35,259 nt of DNA from JBOFSR01 sp051651645 (GTDB taxonomy: Bacteria > Spirochaetota > Spirochaetia > Treponematales > Treponemataceae): NCBI GenBank assembly GCA_051651645.1, contig JBOFSR010000091.1, positions 1 to 35,259 on the forward strand, read 5' to 3'. The translations under genes and the position numbers were made by a program. The notes beneath the pieces are model-generated. The model saw nothing but the letters and a program-made list of their open reading frames with translations, searched no databases and had not been told where the DNA came from. Below, piece by piece: positions 34,301-35,259 of this stretch. Numbering within the stretch: position 1 is the stretch's first letter; every line of letters begins with the position of its first letter.

Positions 34301-35259
34301 TATTTAAATCAATTTTTTCAACAGCTTGTATTACTTTTACCAAGATAGGATCAGAACGTACTTCTCTACCAGTATCACTAATATTAACAGCTGTAATCTT
34401 TGCTTCTCCAACACCTTTAGGAATAAGTCTACCATTAGATTCAATATCGACAACAGAGCCTCTAGAAGTTTCCCATGTTACAGTTCCGCTTGGTTCAACT
34501 TTAGCAGTAAGTACAACAGAATCATCTCCAACTACTAAATCAGTAATAGAATCAGAATTAATTGTTACCTTTGAAACAACAACAGGAGCTGGAACAACCT
34601 TTACGTAAAATTTGGGATCAAGATTATTGCCTTCAAAAGGTAAACCAGTCTTATCATCAACTACATAGATATATGTCTCACCAATCCCCTTAGCAACAAC
34701 CTTTCGTGACATCTTATCATAGACAGCAACAGAACTCCTTGAGCTAAGCAGCAACACTCGATTCATATCTACCTCTTGAGGACGAACAAATACGTCAAGA
34801 GCATAAGTAGACTCATCAGATAAACCACCTAAAATTAGCTGATGAGGATTACTTTGACTATTATCATCAATACCATTAAAGCGAATAACAATAGGTTCAA
34901 CAGGAGGAATAGTCTCTTTTACTTTAATGATAAAATCTGTTTCTACTGGCTCACTACCAGGAGCACTACCTGCTGCAGTAGCTTTAATTGCAAAGTTTCC
35001 AGCTCTTCTTGGTACAAACAAGTTTCCTACAAATAAATTTTCATTTGTTCTCCACTCATTAGTTACTGACCATTTTATTGTTTTATCTATTGCTTCTTTT
35101 GGTAGGATATCAATATAGTTCAAAAGATTAATAGGGTCTGAGTTTTCATAGATCTCTATCAAACTGCTAGTTGCTTTTAATTCTTTAACAAACTTAGTAT
35201 CAGAAACAACTATTTCAAAAGTATCTTTTATATTTCCTGACGTAGCGGTAATTTTTGCA
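22332..35259 (-). CDS. Giant repetitive Ig-like (Big_2) surface protein, 5' end outside window
   Basis: One uninterrupted frame runs from the window's right edge to the stop at 22332 and encodes at least 4308 residues (over 450 kDa). TTG at 35162 is not the true start, because the frame stays open through 35259. Nearly all of it is tandem bacterial Ig-like domains of about 85-95 residues; I count about 47 copies. Each follows LxVGExxxLxAxVxPxxATNKxVxWxSSDxSVxxVxxxGxVTALKxGTAxITAxSxDG then a CxVTVxxPV strand-and-linker, where x varies. Such arrays form rods on adhesins and invasins (intimin, Leptospira Lig proteins). There is no LPXTG, barrel or other anchor at the C-terminus, which ends in a final Ig domain (FVYVSED). 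Any signal peptide, lipobox or N-terminal barrel must lie to the right. Confidence 0.95.
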   Translation of the reverse strand, partial: AKITATSGNIKDTFEIVVSDTKFVKELKATSSLIEIYENSDPINLLNYIDILPKEAIDKTIKWSVTNEWRTNENLFVGNLFVPRRAGNFAIKATAAGSAPGSEPVETDFIIKVKETIPPVEPIVIRFNGIDDNSQSNPHQLILGGLSDESTYALDVFVRPQEVDMNRVLLLSSRSSVAVYDKMSRKVVAKGIGETYIYVVDDKTGLPFEGNNLDPKFYVKVVPAPVVVSKVTINSDSITDLVVGDDSVVLTAKVEPSGTVTWETSRGSVVDIESNGRLIPKGVGEAKITAVNISDTGREVRSDPILVKVIQAVEKIDLNSEDIQFTLGEAEVTLSAEITPSGANQKVNWTTQNSFTVELRENENGSVTIIGKSAGDTKVRATSVGDPTKFKECKVLVKPTFDSFVPNLPVEGLKFDEGVGNTKDVSLIISPVGAKAPEFFWEPDRSGIIEIIDTGDNHRKTIKAVGTGETTVTVTSIIPSKGKQTFKVFVNEPVTDVSRLSPEGEEVHLFPDHPTKGRIQLNSSILPLGATDKKLVWTTTDKSVTTIKEDETNSSFVTIIAHAPKVDAVRRTRARPPVIIRATSSSNPDKYTEWKINISTPVTEVKPIISDIQLKMSETLDASVVVLPLDATEKGLLWTSNPPGIIEITGSENEKKTLKPINVGETIITVASLEDMKISTTIKVTVIQPVTGIKALSHFEAISSPTTESLRLMPGDTTTLSAAVEPFDATNKKIHWISGNESVAKVEAGVVTVQPGASGVRVSISAQSDENPSFAVIWLIDIEIPINSVVLNPQATIRAKKGDRIPLNASIKPVNATINTLTWTSANRSIVTVDTPSTTEIEATNTIEIVGDFEKTEITVTDDLGNLLGTFKIEPIPTVTNITINTQEKPLDLNTSRDLDFVLAPSYATKENSVVNWESSDQTVVSVTQKGVIRALKPSTVPIIITATPAVRDNPDLKAEYSVTVDVPLTNILLNYDTYEMYVDSDPIKFTEILVPENATNKTVRWYSSDQSIVNIDMNSGYITALKPTATNEDVKIWAQVDEIKSKRCSVTVKRAVTSVQFTQTIDTMNVGDEIEFAAMVLPEGAPSSIDWTTTDNTAVTLTRMEGGKVKVRANRATAEGTPVQLTAASSDNPEKLIVQSITIEQPVKKIVFTARERDMAVGSESAWLPVVLPDNATSKNLFWTTNNARAVDVDQHTGQVKALKVGTATITAYAMDGSDQKDWYTIDVKPAPTDLFFNINSMILDTRIEAESFGVLTPTVLPLGAYIDFENDITWDVKDPDGVVSLVFDKDGRVEITAIKPGKATIQAKLTRSSPSIQMPTCTVTVAQPITEFYLDDNFVSLKINEEKTLTSKIVPDWADAQIINWHSSDNSTVTMSGPARVKALKYGTVEITASITERDGTIKKAICSVTVPRPSTGVFISENNLSMTIGDSKQLTASILPNGKVNENIVWDSSDKTVVSVNNGYVRVLKATSKLVTITARESHVPLSDAKSNDCVITVKEYKPVTGISFVNSANKEFLYLGKTTQVLWTVWPTDATNKTVDIKSTHPTIASITKDGVILAKTVGRTSIVLTTADGGKTIQKEIEVIKAVTGVTLNKEKVTIPNNSSYKLEETVRPLDASIKTVKWSSSNPSTVYIDEDSGLITAANTGSGEAVITATTVDGSKKAFCTVKVAEPVTKLELKPASLILDQGKTAYIDSIFNGGGDKQPSNTNIDWSSTEETTVSVNKYGMIKAESPGVAVIVAKSKDGNITATSTVTVPVPVTDIKINGGADSLTLKLHSKERLTLEFAPVNATERKAQWYSSNTSLVTVAIPNSSVPGDDIGYTCEVTALGHGTATITAVSQDGDKIYSDTISITVSKDVTGLSLNTDAPDSLPEGVVANYGKLTVLKGNTATLVATIEPADATNKEVKWHSSATSFVQVDDYGVVTAKNFGTAVITASSKDNPAVYSTCHVTVPVPVSSVTITPPLSTTILLSNGGTAVLRLNADVQPSNATNSGVRWESSNEDVGKMTGAVFTATTEGSSTITVISDYDSTKRDSIVVTVVKPITKIELKVPDSSRSNPILSVGGVITLQHYIEPQDASIKKLDWAHTTDAVSVSSSGVVTGQKPGTSIVTATATDGSNVSGSITITVVLPVESITIADNAPTRMNVKTRQTLSVVLHPADTTYGSVEWEMTSDGGTGSTITTDGQFTAGGIKGSVTVTAKAGAQGAQKTVSHTIEIVQPIETLSITDDSDNVIVAPLSFPVNGGSKILGAKISPDNYTPEQLDWKSTITSVATVTNGVILPLKAGTTVVSVSSSTNPAVKAQITVIILETVKNIEITYDKEKYGDAPFVEEGKMLTLKGLIKPVNAANKKIKWETSDENYASVTDGVVTGVKKGIVRITAKSDDNELIYDTLIFDVVEPIVSVTHVTLSSYEISLKVGEIESLVAKAESSTGKDVTNKEVWFASAAGDIAEVDQRVGVITAIGPGTTYITAVSKDPSVPENSVFSVCKVVVVGPATGVEIDSSIKEVGVNQTVVLSARVIPIEAEDKRITWKSLTPSVIAVDTDTGSVTGLIVGQGRVEVATFDGSYKAEAVIDVKAQVVDSLILTPSDSFSLRVGSKPYQLEVHGLSSNGDVVEVSRGYSWVSSDEKVASVDNATGLVNAHRAGTATITVYAVGSAAPPQSCTVNVPWDIAEVELNHTTLAMEIGDVRQLSARVLPQPPEGEAVDLTWDQNDKTVASVGFDGYVTAVGVGTTDIVVTAVDAHGGKKTEICTVTVTKKVEKLEIHPAALNLRPNEAIKLNVTVFPAEEDVSQEVIWSTASNLVTITSERVGKGIVGDPVLIGSEVTVTARSDVGDVIITAQTLNGKKAAHAVISIGHPVTGVALLKDNNVTELTVGSTAQLVPTIYPEDATNRGVSWNSSRPDVIDVSSTGFVTALKPGTSVITVTTWNGQFVDYLSISVYDEPTSIRLDSEDTLHFYVGEEGRAIQAFVWPETANPKIKWVSGDQSIVSVDNNGFVKPLQSTDEKGSIQITAYSVADETIAPATVTVHVRETIKQIIFSDASLHLKYQDTHQITAKTLPEPELGDNINRRLVWDTGDDTVARVTQTGFVTAVGAGQTNIFAYSEDNPSVKQECTIEVTVSPIDLLLDKYMLPLEPGEEGTLYTTPVPVIATVTDADLHWSIFDESIAKFVSSANGFLTIEALTAGSTTVQVALRSDLSVTKTCEVIVTPLVERVLLTQIKNELNVGERIQLVAKVLPATAKNKRIHWESSDSSIVDLKMSSTSGDAEFTGEIEALKKGSATITIWAESGGWEADGTPKIKETFTLTVKQPVEDIVVAPVYVAIDKEVPLNYFVKPDNADDKAIRFQPSDSSIFTINESTAMIKGVGLGPEGDGSGFIIATSNDGSVVSQSRVTVFQPATGIHINSDKFTVAVGKGIQIPATVLPVDAVDKTILWHSSDETYASVIDGFLRGIRPTKTNESIKITGTIPNTTITKSFDLTVVELVEEIRVDSNNWKIPVGETREVKAFVLPRNATDKKITWESLDGSVATIEEKSSTSSRADADNTIYQIIANGVGETTLVAIAEDESKVTASIRVRVTPRVSDVRLTDISLLLDIGDTEKLTATVFPEAVQERGVTWKSLNIDDDNESSAVFVGNDGIVHAVKGGLARVVATSIDGTVDADGKPLDPPISRSEECIVEVREPVKSVTIEPKNANDNNVLKIGEILLLKAVIEPANATTQSITWDDGRSSFASVSATGAVTAHSVGVVEIVAIASDGHKTDSYTVTVIDGVSGIGFDELTLRVPVGEARGLELTVEPPSVLETGKLIWTPEDKTIANVINGVVHGLKKGVTEVTAELEAKNGEKYTAMCVVNVVEPVTKVTVKEKQLSLDIGEITNPLEVAVKGENDAIPTNDTVTWSSTRPTVATVNPNTGVVTAVGGGSTTITATSNDNTSIYDVCDVKVVVPAKQITLSTYFMELSVGQDDLVIATVDPSNVTDRTVEWKIDEGDEVITVNDGLIRGIKKGTAKIRVYPAGIDPTKIFKIIDVTVTVPVTGVTIRPPTLTLVVGKSTTLKETVLPDGDSGASDKKVSWHSLAEDIALVDSSGRVTGLKRGPATIIVTTQDGNFTHTCEVTVVDRPTSLVLNKTSLTLNINDGLQLTATPFPVGSVYASDDLPLRWEVINSKDATGTDVDNSEIIKVNPETGFVTALGKNGRATIKVSTVGDKIIEDFCSVEVRTPVKGIQVVNSVINLKVKETDQIEFKMLPAEASDNTIKWKSGNEEAVWVNENTGSITALAEGEAEITATAADGGAIDKCFVYVSED

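Noticed and set aside
22332..35162. TTG at 35162 as the true start of the giant protein
   Set aside because: The frame remains open to the window edge and the residues before it (such as ITATSGNIKDTFEIVV) continue the Ig-like repeat pattern.

Overview
This AT-rich window most likely comes from a spirochaete. The clues are loose spirochaetal lipoboxes (LFTSC, LFSC, LLGC), a CUT1 sugar permease with a large insertion, an HU-like/DUF4469 protein, a periplasmic ankyrin protein and a giant Ig-like (Big_2) surface protein. Promoters fit a sigma70 pattern (TTGACA, N17, TAnnnT), and most genes have GGAG-type ribosome sites. The genus cannot be fixed by eye.

Left part (1-13.1 kb). Everything except a gene tail at the left edge lies on the minus strand. 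There is a KtrA/TrkA potassium-channel regulator, then a tripartite efflux operon read tolC-like, membrane-fusion lipoprotein, RND pump, PII-like protein. This operon has a clear promoter and a clear terminator. Next come sua5 and uvrB (tRNA t6A synthesis and nucleotide excision repair). sua5 is preceded by a roughly 90-nt leader ending in a terminator hairpin, which could be an attenuator or a small RNA. A small cysteine-containing lipoprotein follows, and then a sugar ABC permease pair without its binding protein or ATPase.

Middle part (13.1-17.1 kb). This is an accessory-looking island. It holds an HU-like/DUF4469 DNA-binding protein, an array of thirteen 23-bp repeats, a small unrecognised P-loop NTPase, a partly inverted repeat copy, an exported 14-repeat ankyrin protein, and a second 23-bp repeat array sharing about 60 bp with the first. 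Both full arrays sit directly upstream of a TTGACA promoter. A strong three-stem RNA-like structure follows. This is the least explained part of the window.

Right part (17.1-35.3 kb). A compact five-gene plus-strand ABC importer of the oligopeptide/nickel class (lipoprotein receptor, two permeases, two ATPases) has overlapping or nearly touching genes. It converges on a giant minus-strand gene whose 3' 12.9 kb fills the rest of the window. At least 4308 residues are encoded, almost all as about 47 tandem Ig-like domains. The 5' end with any secretion signal lies outside the window.
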